Source of the DNA: Hyphomicrobiales bacterium
Lineage (GTDB): Bacteria > Pseudomonadota > Alphaproteobacteria > Rhizobiales > Beijerinckiaceae
Assembly (NCBI GenBank): GCA_027483895.1
Contig: JAIXTP010000021.1
Span: 62,001-126,000 of the forward strand
Direction of reading: 5' to 3'
DNA length: 64,000 bases
Part shown: positions 29,333 to 39,675 of the stretch, piece by piece
Layout: every line of letters starts with the position of its first letter
Position numbering within the stretch: position 1 is the stretch's first letter
Made by a program: the position numbers and the translations under genes
The notes under the pieces: model-generated
What the model saw: only the letters and a program-made list of their open reading frames with translations
The model's database searches: none
What the model was told of the DNA's origin: nothing

Positions 29333-30285
29333 GCGTGCCGGATCGTCTCGGAGCCCCCGCGGCCGAACCCGTTTTCGGCACCGTCGCGCTGATCGGCCTC
29401 GGCCTGATCGGGTCGTCGCTCGCGCGCGCGGCGCGGCGCATGAACCTCGCCCGTCGGATCGTCGCGATCGACGCTTCGGAAGAGGTGCGCGGGCGCGTCG
29501 CCGCGCTGGGCATCGCCGATCGTGTCACCGCCGATGCGGCGGACGGCGTCAGCGACGCCGATCTCGTCATCCTCTGCGTTCCGGTCGGCGCCTGCGGCGC
29601 GGTCGCCGAAGCCATGGCGCGGGGATTGAAGCCGGGCGCGATCGTCTCGGACGTCGGTTCCGTGAAGGGATCGGTGGTCGCGCAGGTGTCGCCGCATCTG
29701 CCGAAGGGCGTGCATTTCGTGCCCGCGCATCCCGTCGCGGGCACCGAATATTCCGGTCCCGACGCGGGCTTCGCCACGCTCTTCGTCAACCGCTGGTGCA
29801 TCCTGACCCCGCCCGAGGGGACCGATCCGGCGGCCACGGCCGCCGTCCGGGCCTTCTGGGAGGGCGTCGGCTCGAATGTCGAGGAGATGAGCCCCGAGCA
29901 TCACGACCTAGTGCTCGCGGTAACCAGCCACGTGCCGCATCTGATCGCCTACAACATCGTCGGCACCGCCGCCGATCTGGAGACGGTGACCGAGTCGGAA
30001 GTGATCAAATTCTCCGCGGGCGGCTTCCGCGACTTCACCCGCATCGCCGCGTCCGACCCCACGATGTGGCGCGACGTGTTCCTGCACAACAAGGCCGCGG
30101 TGCTGGAAGTGCTGGGACGCTTCTCGGAAGACCTCTACGCCCTGCAGCGCGCGATCCGCTGGGGCGAGGGCGATCAGCTCTTCGACCACTTCACCCGGAC
30201 CCGCGCGATCCGCCGCGGCATCATCGATCTCGGTCAGGAAACGGCCGCGCCGAATTTCGGCCGGCCGCAATCCGACGAAGACTGA
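29329..30285 (+). CDS. tyrC: Prephenate/arogenate dehydrogenase TyrC
   Basis: A 318-residue NAD(P)-dependent dehydrogenase for tyrosine synthesis. The Rossmann motif is GLGLIGSS (23-30); [23 protein letters not shown] and the catalytic-region [17 protein letters not shown] are typical of monofunctional TyrA/TyrC. It lacks a fused chorismate mutase, which is encoded two genes upstream. It is coupled to hisC by ATGA overlap and converges with the DUF2125 gene. Confidence 0.93.
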   Translation: MSVPDRLGAPAAEPVFGTVALIGLGLIGSSLARAARRMNLARRIVAIDASEEVRGRVAALGIADRVTADAADGVSDADLVILCVPVGACGAVAEAMARGLKPGAIVSDVGSVKGSVVAQVSPHLPKGVHFVPAHPVAGTEYSGPDAGFATLFVNRWCILTPPEGTDPAATAAVRAFWEGVGSNVEEMSPEHHDLVLAVTSHVPHLIAYNIVGTAADLETVTESEVIKFSAGGFRDFTRIAASDPTMWRDVFLHNKAAVLEVLGRFSEDLYALQRAIRWGEGDQLFDHFTRTRAIRRGIIDLGQETAAPNFGRPQSDED

Positions 30286-30288
30286 CGC

Positions 30289-31332
30289 TCAGTAGAGCGG
30301 CGGCAGCGGGAACAGCGCCAGCGGGCCGACGGCCAGCATGCCGCGTTCGGCCCGCAGCGGCAGCTTGATCTGCTGCACGCCGCCTTCGCCGCGGCGAAGG
30401 CCCAAAAGCAGCCCGAGCTGCGGATTGGCGTTCAGGCCTTTCATCAGGTCCGCGAAGCCCGTCAGCGCGACCTCGATGCGGCCTTCCGGTCGGTGCGCGT
30501 CGTCGAGGCCGAGTTCGCCGGAGGCCTGAAGCCGCCGGTCGCCCTTGGCGAAGCGGATGTCGGAGACGAGGAGACGGCCGCCCTCCTTGCGCCAGCGTTC
30601 GGCCTCGACCGCGAAACCCGCACCGGACAAGGGCTCGGCCCGCGTCAGGATCAGCGTCGCTTCGAAGCCCGCCGCGCCGCCGCCGCGCGCCGTTTCTTCG
30701 AGAAGACCGGACGAGAACGCGACCGCCTTCATCGCGAGATCATAGGCGCGCTCGGTCTCGAAACGTTCGGGATCCCGGCGCAGATGCGCTTCGAACTTCT
30801 CGGCGGTGAAACGGTCGATCACGCCCCCCGCATTGCGGAGCGTACCGTCGAGACCGGCGGCCTCGAAGGAGATCCTGACCGGCGCGCCCGGCCGCCCGCG
30901 AAGGCTTCCGCGGAACGAGGACCATTGCAGGTCGAGCACGTCGCCGTCTCGCCGGCCTTCGAGGCGCAGCGGCCCTTCGAAGAACACGAGCGCGAGATCG
31001 GGCTGATAGATCTGCGTCACGACCGTGACGTTTCCGAGCGACCCGCGCGCCACGGGCGCATCGCCCTGCGTCCGCGTGAACCGCGCATCGTTGCAGGTGA
31101 TCTCGAGCCTGAAGGGGAAGCCCGCGATGCTGCGTTCGCCGCAGGTCCAGACGCGTCCGAGGGCTTTCTCACGCTCGACCCAAGCGTCGAGAGCCGTTCC
31201 GGCACCGCGGCCGACATGGAACCAGAAGGCGAAAAGGCCGAGCGCCAGCGCGAGAAGCGCAAGGACCGGCGCGAAGAGCTTCCAGCGCTTCGGCGGCGGT
31301 CCGATCGGGCGGAAGGTCTCGTCTTCGGTCAT
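30289..31332 (-). CDS. DUF2125 domain protein
   Basis: A 347-residue protein with a single N-terminal membrane anchor (about residues 18-38, LFAPVLALLALALGLFAFWF) and a large beta-rich periplasmic part. GRVWTCGERSIAGFPFRLEI, with its paired cysteines (C-x... and ITC), and the repeated amphipathic strands match the DUF2125 family, widespread in alphaproteobacteria and of unknown function; the fold may relate to envelope lipid-carrying proteins. The ATG at 31332 is favoured over a start 19 codons upstream. It is divergent from the ChaC gene. Confidence 0.82.
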   Translation of the reverse strand: MTEDETFRPIGPPPKRWKLFAPVLALLALALGLFAFWFHVGRGAGTALDAWVEREKALGRVWTCGERSIAGFPFRLEITCNDARFTRTQGDAPVARGSLGNVTVVTQIYQPDLALVFFEGPLRLEGRRDGDVLDLQWSSFRGSLRGRPGAPVRISFEAAGLDGTLRNAGGVIDRFTAEKFEAHLRRDPERFETERAYDLAMKAVAFSSGLLEETARGGGAAGFEATLILTRAEPLSGAGFAVEAERWRKEGGRLLVSDIRFAKGDRRLQASGELGLDDAHRPEGRIEVALTGFADLMKGLNANPQLGLLLGLRRGEGGVQQIKLPLRAERGMLAVGPLALFPLPPLY

Positions 31333-31406
31333 TGCGGCTCCCCGTCCGTTGCCTGTCCCATCCCTAGCTGCTAGGTGCCGGCTCGCCAAGCGGGAGCGAC
31401 GGGACC

Positions 31407-31943
31407 ATGGACGCGGCGGACGATCTCTGGGTGTTCGGCTACGGCTCGCTGATGTGGCGGCCGGGCTTCCCCTTCTTGGAGAAGGTCGTGGCCACGCTCC
31501 ACGGCCATCATCGCGCCCTGTGCATCTACTCCACGGTGCATCGCGGCACGCCCGAAAAGCCCGGTCTCGTCATGGGTCTCGACCGGGGCGGCTCCTGCCG
31601 CGGGATCGCCTTCCGCGTGGCGGCGGAGCGGCGGGACGAGACGCTCGCCTATCTGCGGGAACGCGAGCAGGTCACGATGGTCTATCGCGAGACGCGCCAT
31701 CGCATCCGGCTGGTCGACGGGCGGACGGCGACGGCCGTGGCCTACACCGCCGACCGGACGCACAAGCAGTATGCCGGCCGCCTCCCGCACGAAGACCTTC
31801 TGCGCCTCGTGCTGCAGGGCGTGGGGATCTCCGGGGCCAATCCGGAATATGTGATGAACACTTACGGCCATATCCGCGAGCTGGGGCTCAAGGACGCGGC
31901 CCTCGCCGAACTCGTCGCCGCGCTCGGCTCGTCCCCGGCCTGA
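31407..31943 (+). CDS. Gamma-glutamylcyclotransferase, ChaC family
   Basis: A 178-residue ChaC-like enzyme. The substrate-binding motif VFGYGSLMWRPGFPF is at the N-terminus and the catalytic glutamate lies in YLREREQVT (residues 82-90). ChaC proteins break glutathione down to 5-oxoproline and Cys-Gly. It sits alone between two opposed genes, with a GGGAGC ribosome-binding site ahead of the ATG. Confidence 0.9.
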   Translation: MDAADDLWVFGYGSLMWRPGFPFLEKVVATLHGHHRALCIYSTVHRGTPEKPGLVMGLDRGGSCRGIAFRVAAERRDETLAYLREREQVTMVYRETRHRIRLVDGRTATAVAYTADRTHKQYAGRLPHEDLLRLVLQGVGISGANPEYVMNTYGHIRELGLKDAALAELVAALGSSPA

Positions 31944-31946
31944 GCC

Positions 31947-33182
31947 TCAGAGCGGCAGGCCCTGCATGAGGCGGGGCAGACCCTCGCTGCCGGCCGCCTC
32001 GCGGATGAAGCGGCGCTTCAGGAAGGGCATGCGGTCGACGAGGCCGAGGCCGAGATCACGGATCAGGCGGACCGGCAGGAGATCGTTCGAGAACAGCCGG
32101 TTCAGCGTGTCGGTGACGACGGCCATGCCGATCGTATCGGGCCGGCGTGCACGCTCGTAGGTTTCGAGGACCTCGGCCGAACCGACGTCGAGCCCGAGAG
32201 ACGCCGCATCGGTCACCGCCTCGGCGAGCGCCGCGACATCCCTCAGGCCGTAATTCAGGCCCTGACCGGCGATCGGGTGCATCACATGCGCCGCATCGCC
32301 CACCAGCGCGAGACGGTCGGCCGTGAAGCGGCGCGCGACCTTCAAGGACAGCGGATGCGCCGTCGGCCGGTCGAGCAGCGTCAGGCGCCCGAGATGCAGC
32401 CCGAAACGCTTCTCGATCTCCGCGAGGATCTCGTCGTCGTCGAGCGACAGGACCATCGGCACGCGGTCCGTCCGCTCGGTCCAGACGATCGAGGAGCGGT
32501 CGCCGGTCAACGGCAGGATCGCGAAGGGGCCCGACGGCATGAAGTGTTCTTCGGCGCGGCCCTCGTGCGGACGCTCGTGGCCGATCGTGGCCACGATGCC
32601 GCTCTGGCCGTAGTCCCAGCCGATCATCGGGATGCCTGCGAGATCGCGCAGCCGCGACTTCGCCCCGTCGCAGGCCGCGACGAGCGAACCGGTCACCTCC
32701 GTGCCGTCTTGGAGCCGCACGCGGGTGCCGTCCGGGTCCGTTTCGCGCCGCCGCACGGGCGAGGCGAAGGGCACGACGCCCGCCGCCAAGGCCGCTTCGC
32801 GCACTGCGGCGGTCAGGCGGTCCGTCTCGACCATATGGGCGAAGGGCGACGCGTCCGCGTCGCCGAGAAAGGTGAGGAACACCGGCCGCACCGGATCTTC
32901 GGTCCGGCTGTCGGTGATGATCATGTCGCGGATCGGTTCGGCCGTCTCGGCGATCGCGTCCCAGACGCCGAGGGTCTCGTACATGCGGCGCGGCGCGGCG
33001 GCGATGGCATAGGCGCGGCGGGTGATCCGCGCGGGCGCCGCGAGCGCCGGGTCGCAGAGCGCGACCGAGAGGCGGCCGCCGAGCGCGCTCTTGAGGGCCA
33101 GCGCGAGGGTGAAGCCCGCGATCCCGCCGCCCGCCACGACCACGTCGAAGCGTCGGTTCGAGATGTCTGCGCGACGGGCCAT
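31947..33182 (-). CDS. UbiH/UbiF-family FAD-dependent hydroxylase
   Basis: A 411-residue flavin monooxygenase. The FAD-binding GxGxxG is VVAGGGIAGFTLAL (near residue 15), the second motif CDGAKS is near 180, and the GD motif is LVGDAAHVMHPIAGQGLNYG. These fit the ubiquinone-ring hydroxylases UbiH/UbiF/UbiL and not the salicylate type. Which ring position it modifies is not clear. The ATG at 33182 (MARRADISNRRFD) was chosen because it begins just before the Rossmann strand. Confidence 0.88.
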   Translation of the reverse strand: MARRADISNRRFDVVVAGGGIAGFTLALALKSALGGRLSVALCDPALAAPARITRRAYAIAAAPRRMYETLGVWDAIAETAEPIRDMIITDSRTEDPVRPVFLTFLGDADASPFAHMVETDRLTAAVREAALAAGVVPFASPVRRRETDPDGTRVRLQDGTEVTGSLVAACDGAKSRLRDLAGIPMIGWDYGQSGIVATIGHERPHEGRAEEHFMPSGPFAILPLTGDRSSIVWTERTDRVPMVLSLDDDEILAEIEKRFGLHLGRLTLLDRPTAHPLSLKVARRFTADRLALVGDAAHVMHPIAGQGLNYGLRDVAALAEAVTDAASLGLDVGSAEVLETYERARRPDTIGMAVVTDTLNRLFSNDLLPVRLIRDLGLGLVDRMPFLKRRFIREAAGSEGLPRLMQGLPL

Positions 33183-33307
33183 GACGCTCTCCCTCGGTGC
33201 GATTGCGGCACCATCTACGCCCGCGCGCACCCGATGCGCAACGCGCGCACTGGCGCAGCCCGCGCTCGTGGTGCAAAAAAGCGTCGCATCCGCCGGGAGA
33301 TCGATTC

Positions 33308-34174
33308 ATGGCCAAGGCCGTCGACGAACTGCTGACGACGCTGGATCTGGAGCGTCTCGACACGGACCTGTTCCGCGGCATGAGCCCGCAGGTGGGTTGG
33401 CAGCGCGTCTTCGGCGGGCAGGTGATCGGCCAGGCCCTCGTCGCGGCCTGCCGCACGGTCGGCGAGGACCGGAACCCGCATTCGCTGCACGGCTATTTCA
33501 TCCTGCCGGGCGACCCCAAGGTCCCGATCATCTACGACGTGGAGCGCGTGCGCGACGGCGGGAGCTTCTGCACCCGGCGCGTGAAGGCGATCCAGCACGG
33601 CCGGCCGATCTTCACGCTCTCGGCATCGTTCCAACGGGCCGAGGAAGGCCTGACGCACGGCATGCCGATGCCCGACGTGCCGGGGCCGGACGACTTGCCC
33701 GACGACGACATGTTCCGCCGCGAGATCCTGCCGACGCTGCCGCCGGCCGTGCGGGCCTATTTCGAACGCGAGCGGCCCATCGAACTGCGTCCCGTCACGC
33801 CCGGCCGCTACACCGCCGGGCCCGGCAGCGAGCCGAAATCGCATATCTGGATCCGCACGACGGGCCCGCTGCCGGACGACCCCAACCTGCACCGCTGCGC
33901 GCTCGCCTACGCCTCCGACCTGACCATCCTCGACTGCAGCCTCGTCACCCACGGCCGCAACGTCTTCGATCCGACCCTGCAGGTGGCGAGCCTCGATCAC
34001 GCGCTCTGGTTCCATGACGAATTCCGCGCCGACGAATGGCTCCTCTACGCTCAGGAAAGCCCGTTCACCGGCGGCGGCCGGGGCTTCGCGCGCGGATCGA
34101 TCTTCACGCGCGACGGTCGCATCGTGGCGAGCGTGGCGCAGGAAGGCCTGATCCGTCAGCGCACGCCGCGCTGA
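33308..34174 (+). CDS. tesB: Acyl-CoA thioesterase II TesB
   Basis: A 288-residue double-hotdog thioesterase. VFGGQVIGQALVAA, HSLHGYFILPGDP, VKAIQHGRPIFTLSASFQ, and the C-terminal SLDHALWFHDEFRADEWLLY with QESP are hallmark TesB segments; the catalytic Asp lies in the SLDHALWFH stretch. It cleaves medium/long acyl-CoA to free acids. A GGGAGA ribosome-binding site precedes the ATG at 33308. It is divergent from the UbiH-like gene. Confidence 0.94.
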   Translation: MAKAVDELLTTLDLERLDTDLFRGMSPQVGWQRVFGGQVIGQALVAACRTVGEDRNPHSLHGYFILPGDPKVPIIYDVERVRDGGSFCTRRVKAIQHGRPIFTLSASFQRAEEGLTHGMPMPDVPGPDDLPDDDMFRREILPTLPPAVRAYFERERPIELRPVTPGRYTAGPGSEPKSHIWIRTTGPLPDDPNLHRCALAYASDLTILDCSLVTHGRNVFDPTLQVASLDHALWFHDEFRADEWLLYAQESPFTGGGRGFARGSIFTRDGRIVASVAQEGLIRQRTPR

Positions 34175-34271
34175 TCCTCTTTCTGCATATTTTTTGAGCA
34201 GATGACGCGGGCTGCGGCAGCGGCACCGGTTCTGCGCGCTTCGAAACCCCCAAAACGTAGGAAAAAGCGCG

Positions 34272-34686
<415 letters not shown>

Positions 34687-34715
34687 GCGCATCTCCACCA
34701 ATGGAGCTTCATGCA

Positions 34716-36179
34716 ATGATGTCCCGCAATACCCTGAAGGCGACGGCCGCGGCCGCGACCGCCCTTCTCGCCGGAACCGCGGCCTTCGCCGCGGACGCGC
34801 CGGTTCCGAACAAGGGCGACACGACGTGGATGCTCGTCTCCACGATCCTCGTCCTCCTGATGACGATCCCCGGCCTCGCGCTGTTCTACGGCGGCCTCGT
34901 CCGCACGAAGAACATGCTCTCGGTGCTCAGCCAGATCTTCGCGATCGTCTGCCTCGCGTCGATCATGTGGGTGACCTTCGGATATTCGCTCGCCTTCACC
35001 GGCGGCCCGCTGGGCGATTTCATCGGCGGCTTCGGCAAGGCCTTCCTTGCGGGCGTCACGCCGGAATCGGTCGCCGCGACCTTCTCGAACGGCGTCGTCA
35101 TTCCCGAGCTGGTCTATATCTGCTTCCAGATGACCTTCGCCTGCATCACGCCGGCGCTGATCGTCGGCGCCTTCGCCGAGCGCATCCGCTTCTCCGCGGT
35201 GCTGGTGTTCACGGCGCTGTGGCTCACCTTCGTCTATTTCCCGATCGCCCACATGGTCTGGTACTGGGCCGGTCCGGACGCCGTCGGCGATGCCGCGAAG
35301 GCGGTCGCGGACGCGGCCGACGCGACGGCCAAGGCCGCGGCGCAGACGAAGCTCGACGAAGTGCTCGCCGATGCCGGTCTCATCTACAAGTGGGGCGCGC
35401 TCGACTTCGCGGGCGGCACCGTGGTGCACATCAATGCGGGCATCGCGGGCCTCGTCGGCGCGATCATGCTCGGCAAGCGCATCGGCTATGGCAAGGAGCT
35501 GATGGCCCCGCACTCGCTCACCATGACCATGGTCGGCGCGGCGCTGCTCTGGGTCGGCTGGTTCGGCTTCAACGCGGGCTCCAACCTCGAAGCCAACGGC
35601 GTCGCGGCGCTCGCCATGGCGAACACCTTCGTGGCCACCGCGGCCGCGGGCCTCGCCTGGCTGGTCGTCGAATGGGCGGCCAAGGGCAAGCCGACCCTGC
35701 TCGGCCTCGTCTCGGGCGCAGTCGCCGGTCTCGTGGCCGTCACGCCGGCCTCGGGCTTCGCGGGTCCCATGGGCTCCATCGTGCTCGGCCTCGTCTCCGG
35801 CGTCGTCTGCTACTTCTTCGTCTCCTCGGTGAAGAACGCCTTCGGCTACGACGACTCGCTCGACGTCTTCGGCATCCACTGCATCGGCGGCATCATCGGC
35901 GCCGTCGCCACGGGCATCCTCGTCAACCCGGCTCTCGGCGGCGCGGGCATCCCGGACTACGTGTCGAAGCCCGGCTCCCTCTCGATCGCCGACTATGACC
36001 TCGTGACGGCGGTGGTCGCCCAGCTCAAGGGCGTGCTGCTGACCATCGTGTGGTCGGGCGTCGGTTCCGCGATCCTGTTCAAGGTCACGGATCTGCTGGT
36101 CGGCCTGCGCGTCTCGACCGAAGCCGAGCGCGAGGGCCTCGACATCGCCGAGCACGACGAGCGCGCCTACAATTACTGA
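34716..36179 (+). CDS. amtB: Ammonium transporter AmtB
   Basis: A 487-residue Amt/Rh channel with an N-terminal signal peptide (about 1-26, ending AAFAADAP) and about eleven membrane helices. Family motifs include [53 protein letters not shown] and [12 protein letters not shown], including the pore histidines. An Ala/Asp/Lys-rich stretch of about 35 residues (near 195-225) enlarges a loop before GALDFAGG. Start ATG 34716 has GGAG 9 nt upstream; ATGs at 34701 and 34719 are alternatives. Two terminators follow. Confidence 0.95.
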   Translation: MMSRNTLKATAAAATALLAGTAAFAADAPVPNKGDTTWMLVSTILVLLMTIPGLALFYGGLVRTKNMLSVLSQIFAIVCLASIMWVTFGYSLAFTGGPLGDFIGGFGKAFLAGVTPESVAATFSNGVVIPELVYICFQMTFACITPALIVGAFAERIRFSAVLVFTALWLTFVYFPIAHMVWYWAGPDAVGDAAKAVADAADATAKAAAQTKLDEVLADAGLIYKWGALDFAGGTVVHINAGIAGLVGAIMLGKRIGYGKELMAPHSLTMTMVGAALLWVGWFGFNAGSNLEANGVAALAMANTFVATAAAGLAWLVVEWAAKGKPTLLGLVSGAVAGLVAVTPASGFAGPMGSIVLGLVSGVVCYFFVSSVKNAFGYDDSLDVFGIHCIGGIIGAVATGILVNPALGGAGIPDYVSKPGSLSIADYDLVTAVVAQLKGVLLTIVWSGVGSAILFKVTDLLVGLRVSTEAEREGLDIAEHDERAYNY

Positions 36180-36186
36180 TCGACGG

Positions 36187-36212
36187 CCCCGCACCCTCGG
36201 GTGCGGGGTTTC
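36187..36212 (+). terminator. First terminator after amtB
   Basis: A perfect 9-bp stem (CCCCGCACC / GGTGCGGGG) with a 4-nt loop is followed by TTTCT. It starts 8 nt after the amtB stop codon. Confidence 0.75.
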
Positions 36213-36228
36213 TCCTCCCGAGACTACG

Positions 36229-36254
36229 GGCGGCCCCGCGGGGCCGCCTTTTTT
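36229..36254 (+). terminator. Second, classic intrinsic terminator after amtB
   Basis: An 8-bp GC-only stem (GGCGGCCC / GGGCCGCC) with a CGCG loop is followed by six T residues. It is the cleanest Rho-independent terminator in the window and insulates ftsK from glnK-amtB transcription. Confidence 0.9.
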
Positions 36255-36287
36255 CATGCCCGGCGGGGCCTTACGGAAGCGGCAACC

Positions 36288-36303
36288 TTAAGCCCGCCTT
36301 AAC
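36288..36303 (+). promoter_or_regulatory. CtrA-type box upstream of ftsK
   Basis: TTAAGCCCGCCTTAAC is an exact TTAA-N7-TTAAC, the full binding motif of the alphaproteobacterial cell-cycle regulator CtrA. It lies 71 bp before the ftsK start codon and just after the amtB terminators, in the right place to control ftsK. A GANTC site (36342-36346), the CcrM methylation target, lies between box and gene. Binding by CtrA is inferred. Confidence 0.65.
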
Positions 36304-36373
36304 TCGGGCCTTTCTAGGTTTCGGACCGTGCGTCCGCCCGCGATTCGGCGGGGGACCGTATCATGGGCCGACG

Positions 36374-38860
36374 ATGCGTATCTCACGGGCGAGCCGACCG
36401 GGCTACGAGAGCATTTCAGAACAGGTCAAAGCGTTTCTCGGGCGGCGCGCCGCGGAGATCGCGGGCCTTTCGCTGCTCGTCGCGGCGGCGGCGACGACCG
36501 GAGCGCTCCTCACCTGGTCGGTGCAGGATCCGAGCCTCAATCACGCGACGAGCGGGCCCGTCCGCAACCTGCTGGGCTATCCCGGCGCGATCGTCGCCGA
36601 TCTTCTGATGCAGCTTCTCGGCCTGTCGGCGGCCGCGCTGCTGGCGCCCGTCGCCTTCGCCGGATTGCGGATGATGTCGACCGGTCGGGTCGTCCGCCCG
36701 CGTCTGCGGCTGTTCGTCTGGATCATCGGCAGCCTCGCGGCCGCCATGACCGCCTCGGCCCTGCCGGTGACGGCCCGTTGGCCGCTCCCCACCGGACTCG
36801 GCGGCGTTCTGGGCGACGCGCTGCTCGGTGCCGCCGTGGGGCTCGGCGGCTCTTCGAACGACGCTCGGATCATCGCCGCCGTCGTTGCCGGGGCTGCGGC
36901 CCTCCTGATGCTGTCCGTCTCCGCGGGTTTCGGATTGGAGCGCAAGGAACGGCTGCCCGAAGACGGCATCGATCCGCGCCGTCCGGCGGCGGACGACGCC
37001 GAGGACGACGATCGCGAGAGCGATCCGGGCTTCGGCCTCGTCTCCTTCGGAGCGGTCATCCACGTCTTCCTCAGCACCAAGGCGGCGCTGGGCCGCCTCT
37101 TCAAGGGCCGGCACACGGACGACCCGCTCGACTCCCTGCGCGGGACGAGGGGCGAGCGCCGCGAGCCCGCCTTCCACGGCGTTCAGTCCCGTCAGGCTCC
37201 GGAAACGGCCCGCTTCTTCGATCCCGAGCCGGAAGAGGACGAGATCGAGGAGCCCGCCCCCCGCCGGGCGGCGACCTCCCGCAAGCCGACAAAGACGGTC
37301 GCCGCCGAGCCCGTCGGCGCGGGTACGGACGGCTATGTCCTGCCGCCGCTTTCGCTCCTCGCCGAGCCCAAAAAGGCGACCGGGCCCGTCATGTCCGAGG
37401 ACGCGCTGGAACAGAACGCGCGTCTGCTCGAAGGCGTGCTCGAGGATTTCGGTGTCCGCGGCGAGATCACCAAGGTTCATCCCGGCCCGGTCGTGACGCT
37501 CTACGAGCTCGAGCCCGCGCCGGGCATCAAGTCGTCGCGCGTCATCGGCCTCGCCGACGACATCGCGCGGTCCATGAGCGCGGTCTCCGCCCGCGTCGCC
37601 GTGGTGCCGGGACGCAACGCGATCGGCATCGAGCTCCCGAACCAGCGCCGCGAAACCGTCTATTTCCGCGAAATGGTCGCGAGCGAGACCTTCACCAAGA
37701 GCGCGATGAAGCTCGCGATCTGCCTCGGCAAGACGATCGGGGGCGATCCCGTCGTGGCCGAGCTCGCGCGCATGCCGCATCTGCTGGTGGCGGGCACCAC
37801 CGGCTCGGGCAAGTCGGTCGCCATCAACACCATGATCCTCTCGCTTCTCTATCGGCTCCGGCCGGAAGAGTGCCGCCTGATCATGGTCGACCCGAAGATG
37901 CTGGAACTCAGCGTCTATGACGGAATTCCGCACCTCCTCACCCCGGTCGTGACCGACCCGAAAAAGGCCGTCCTCGCGCTCAAATGGGCCGTCCGCGAGA
38001 TGGAGGAGCGCTACAAGAAGATGTCCAAGGTGGGCGTCCGCAACATCGACGGGTTCAATGCCCGCGTCGCGGAAGCGAAGGCCAAGGGCGAGACGATCAC
38101 CCGCACGGTCCAGACCGGCTTCGACCGGGAGACCGGCGAGGCGGTCTACGAGACCGAGACGATGGATCTCGAGCCGCTGCCCTACATCGTCGTCATAGTC
38201 GACGAAATGGCCGACCTGATGATGGTCGCCGGCAAGGAGATCGAAGGGACCATCCAGCGCCTCGCCCAGATGGCCCGCGCCGCGGGCATCCACGTCATCC
38301 TCGCCACGCAGCGCCCGTCGGTCGACGTCATCACCGGCACGATCAAGGCGAATTTCCCGACCCGCATCTCCTTCCAGGTCACCTCCAAGATCGACAGCCG
38401 CACCATTCTCGGCGAGCAGGGCGCCGAACAGCTGCTGGGTCAGGGCGACATGCTCTACATGGCGGGCGGCGGGCGCATCGGCCGCGTGCACGGCCCCTTC
38501 GTCTCGGATTCCGAGGTCGAACGCGTCGTCGCCCATCTCAAGTCGCAGGGCCGGCCGTCCTATCTCGAAGCCGTCGTTCAGGACGACGAGAGCGAGGCCG
38601 AGGAGGGCGAGGACGGAGCGGTCTTCGATCAGGGCTCCTTCGGCTCGGCCGGGATGGACCTCTACGATCAGGCCGTCGCGATCGTGCTGCGCGACAGGAA
38701 GGCCTCGACCTCCTATATCCAGCGCAGGCTGCAGATCGGCTACAATCGCGCGGCCTCGATCATGGAGCGGATGGAGAATGAAGGGATCGTCGGTGCCGCC
38801 AATCACGCCGGAAAGCGGGAGATCCTGCTCGAGGGCGGACGGACGGGCACGGACGATTGA
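36374..38860 (+). CDS. ftsK: DNA translocase FtsK
   Basis: An 828-residue septal DNA pump. About four N-terminal membrane helices (30-190) anchor it at the division site, followed by an acidic linker. The RecA-like motor carries Walker A GTTGSGKS at 474-481 and Walker [14 protein letters not shown]. The C-terminal gamma winged helix (about 765-828, [17 protein letters not shown]) reads polar KOPS motifs and contacts XerD, whose gene is also in the window. The ATG at 36374 was chosen since upstream frame lies in the terminator region. A CtrA-type box precedes it. Confidence 0.96.
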   Translation: MRISRASRPGYESISEQVKAFLGRRAAEIAGLSLLVAAAATTGALLTWSVQDPSLNHATSGPVRNLLGYPGAIVADLLMQLLGLSAAALLAPVAFAGLRMMSTGRVVRPRLRLFVWIIGSLAAAMTASALPVTARWPLPTGLGGVLGDALLGAAVGLGGSSNDARIIAAVVAGAAALLMLSVSAGFGLERKERLPEDGIDPRRPAADDAEDDDRESDPGFGLVSFGAVIHVFLSTKAALGRLFKGRHTDDPLDSLRGTRGERREPAFHGVQSRQAPETARFFDPEPEEDEIEEPAPRRAATSRKPTKTVAAEPVGAGTDGYVLPPLSLLAEPKKATGPVMSEDALEQNARLLEGVLEDFGVRGEITKVHPGPVVTLYELEPAPGIKSSRVIGLADDIARSMSAVSARVAVVPGRNAIGIELPNQRRETVYFREMVASETFTKSAMKLAICLGKTIGGDPVVAELARMPHLLVAGTTGSGKSVAINTMILSLLYRLRPEECRLIMVDPKMLELSVYDGIPHLLTPVVTDPKKAVLALKWAVREMEERYKKMSKVGVRNIDGFNARVAEAKAKGETITRTVQTGFDRETGEAVYETETMDLEPLPYIVVIVDEMADLMMVAGKEIEGTIQRLAQMARAAGIHVILATQRPSVDVITGTIKANFPTRISFQVTSKIDSRTILGEQGAEQLLGQGDMLYMAGGGRIGRVHGPFVSDSEVERVVAHLKSQGRPSYLEAVVQDDESEAEEGEDGAVFDQGSFGSAGMDLYDQAVAIVLRDRKASTSYIQRRLQIGYNRAASIMERMENEGIVGAANHAGKREILLEGGRTGTDD

Positions 38861-38900
38861 GGCCGTTCTTTCGCCGCTTTCGCCTGACCGGATCGGCCGC

Positions 38901-39605
38901 ATGATCCGCTCGCCCCTCACGGTCCTCGCCTTGCTCGCCTGTGCGGGTGCGGCCTCCGCCGCAACCCCGCTCCCTCCGAGCCGCCCCGCATCGGTCGGCG
39001 GCGGCGCCCCCGCGGTCGCGGCGGCCCCCGCCGCGGAGCCCGCGAAGCCGAAACCCGTCGGCGTTCCCATGGATGCGCCCGCGGCCGTGGTCATCGAGCG
39101 CGTGAATGCGGCGCTGAACCGCCTCGACGTGATGTCGGCCGATTTCGTGCAGATGTCCGGCGGTCGGCAGCTGACGGGGCAGCTCCATCTTCAGAAGCCC
39201 GGCAAGCTCCGCTTCGACTATGACGCGCCCTCTCCGCTCGAAATCATTTCGGACGGCTCGACGGTCGCGATCCGCGACCGCAAGCTCGCGACGCAGGATC
39301 TCTATTCGATCGGCCAGACTCCGCTGAAATTCCTCGTCCGGGAGCGCATCGACGTCTCGCGCGACCTGAAGGTCACCGGGATCCGCGTCGATCCCGACCG
39401 CGTCATCGTCGCCGTCGAGGACAAGGCGACCTTTTCCGGCACGTCGCAGGTGACGCTGTTCTTCGATCAGCCCTCGCTCACGCTCCGGCAATGGACCGTG
39501 ATCGATCCGCAAGGGCACGACGTCACCGTCACCCTTCGCAAGATCGACACGACGCGGCGGCCGGATCCGTCGCTCTTCTTCATCGACCTCACCGTCATCC
39601 GCTGA
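38901..39605 (+). CDS. lolA: Outer-membrane lipoprotein carrier protein LolA-like
   Basis: A 234-residue periplasmic protein with a signal peptide (about 1-21), a Pro/Ala-rich segment (about 22-60), and a LolA fold: VMSADFVQMSGG, LTGQLHLQKPGKLRFDYD, SDGSTVAIRDRKL and VTVTLRKIDTTRRPDPSLF. LolA carries lipoproteins from the LolCDE exporter to the outer membrane. The ATG at 38901 is directly at the signal peptide and 40 bp after ftsK; the ftsK-lolA-xth order is frequent in Hyphomicrobiales. Confidence 0.88.
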   Translation: MIRSPLTVLALLACAGAASAATPLPPSRPASVGGGAPAVAAAPAAEPAKPKPVGVPMDAPAAVVIERVNAALNRLDVMSADFVQMSGGRQLTGQLHLQKPGKLRFDYDAPSPLEIISDGSTVAIRDRKLATQDLYSIGQTPLKFLVRERIDVSRDLKVTGIRVDPDRVIVAVEDKATFSGTSQVTLFFDQPSLTLRQWTVIDPQGHDVTVTLRKIDTTRRPDPSLFFIDLTVIR

Positions 39606-39675
39606 CCCTACGCTTGCGGCCCCCGAGCGAAGGCTTTACCGCTTCGCCGGTCCCCGTCCCTCGCGAGCCTTTGCC

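Noticed and set aside
34184-34200. AT-rich patch after tesB as terminator or IHF site
   Set aside because: The possible stem is only 4 bp and no IHF consensus is present.
36416-39094. 892-codon open frame antisense to ftsK
   Set aside because: Same cause: third-position GC keeps the complementary frame open; no recognisable protein motif.
39620-39645. Hairpin GCGAAG/CTTCGC between lolA and xth
   Set aside because: Six-base stem with a 9-nt loop and no T run; too weak to call a terminator.
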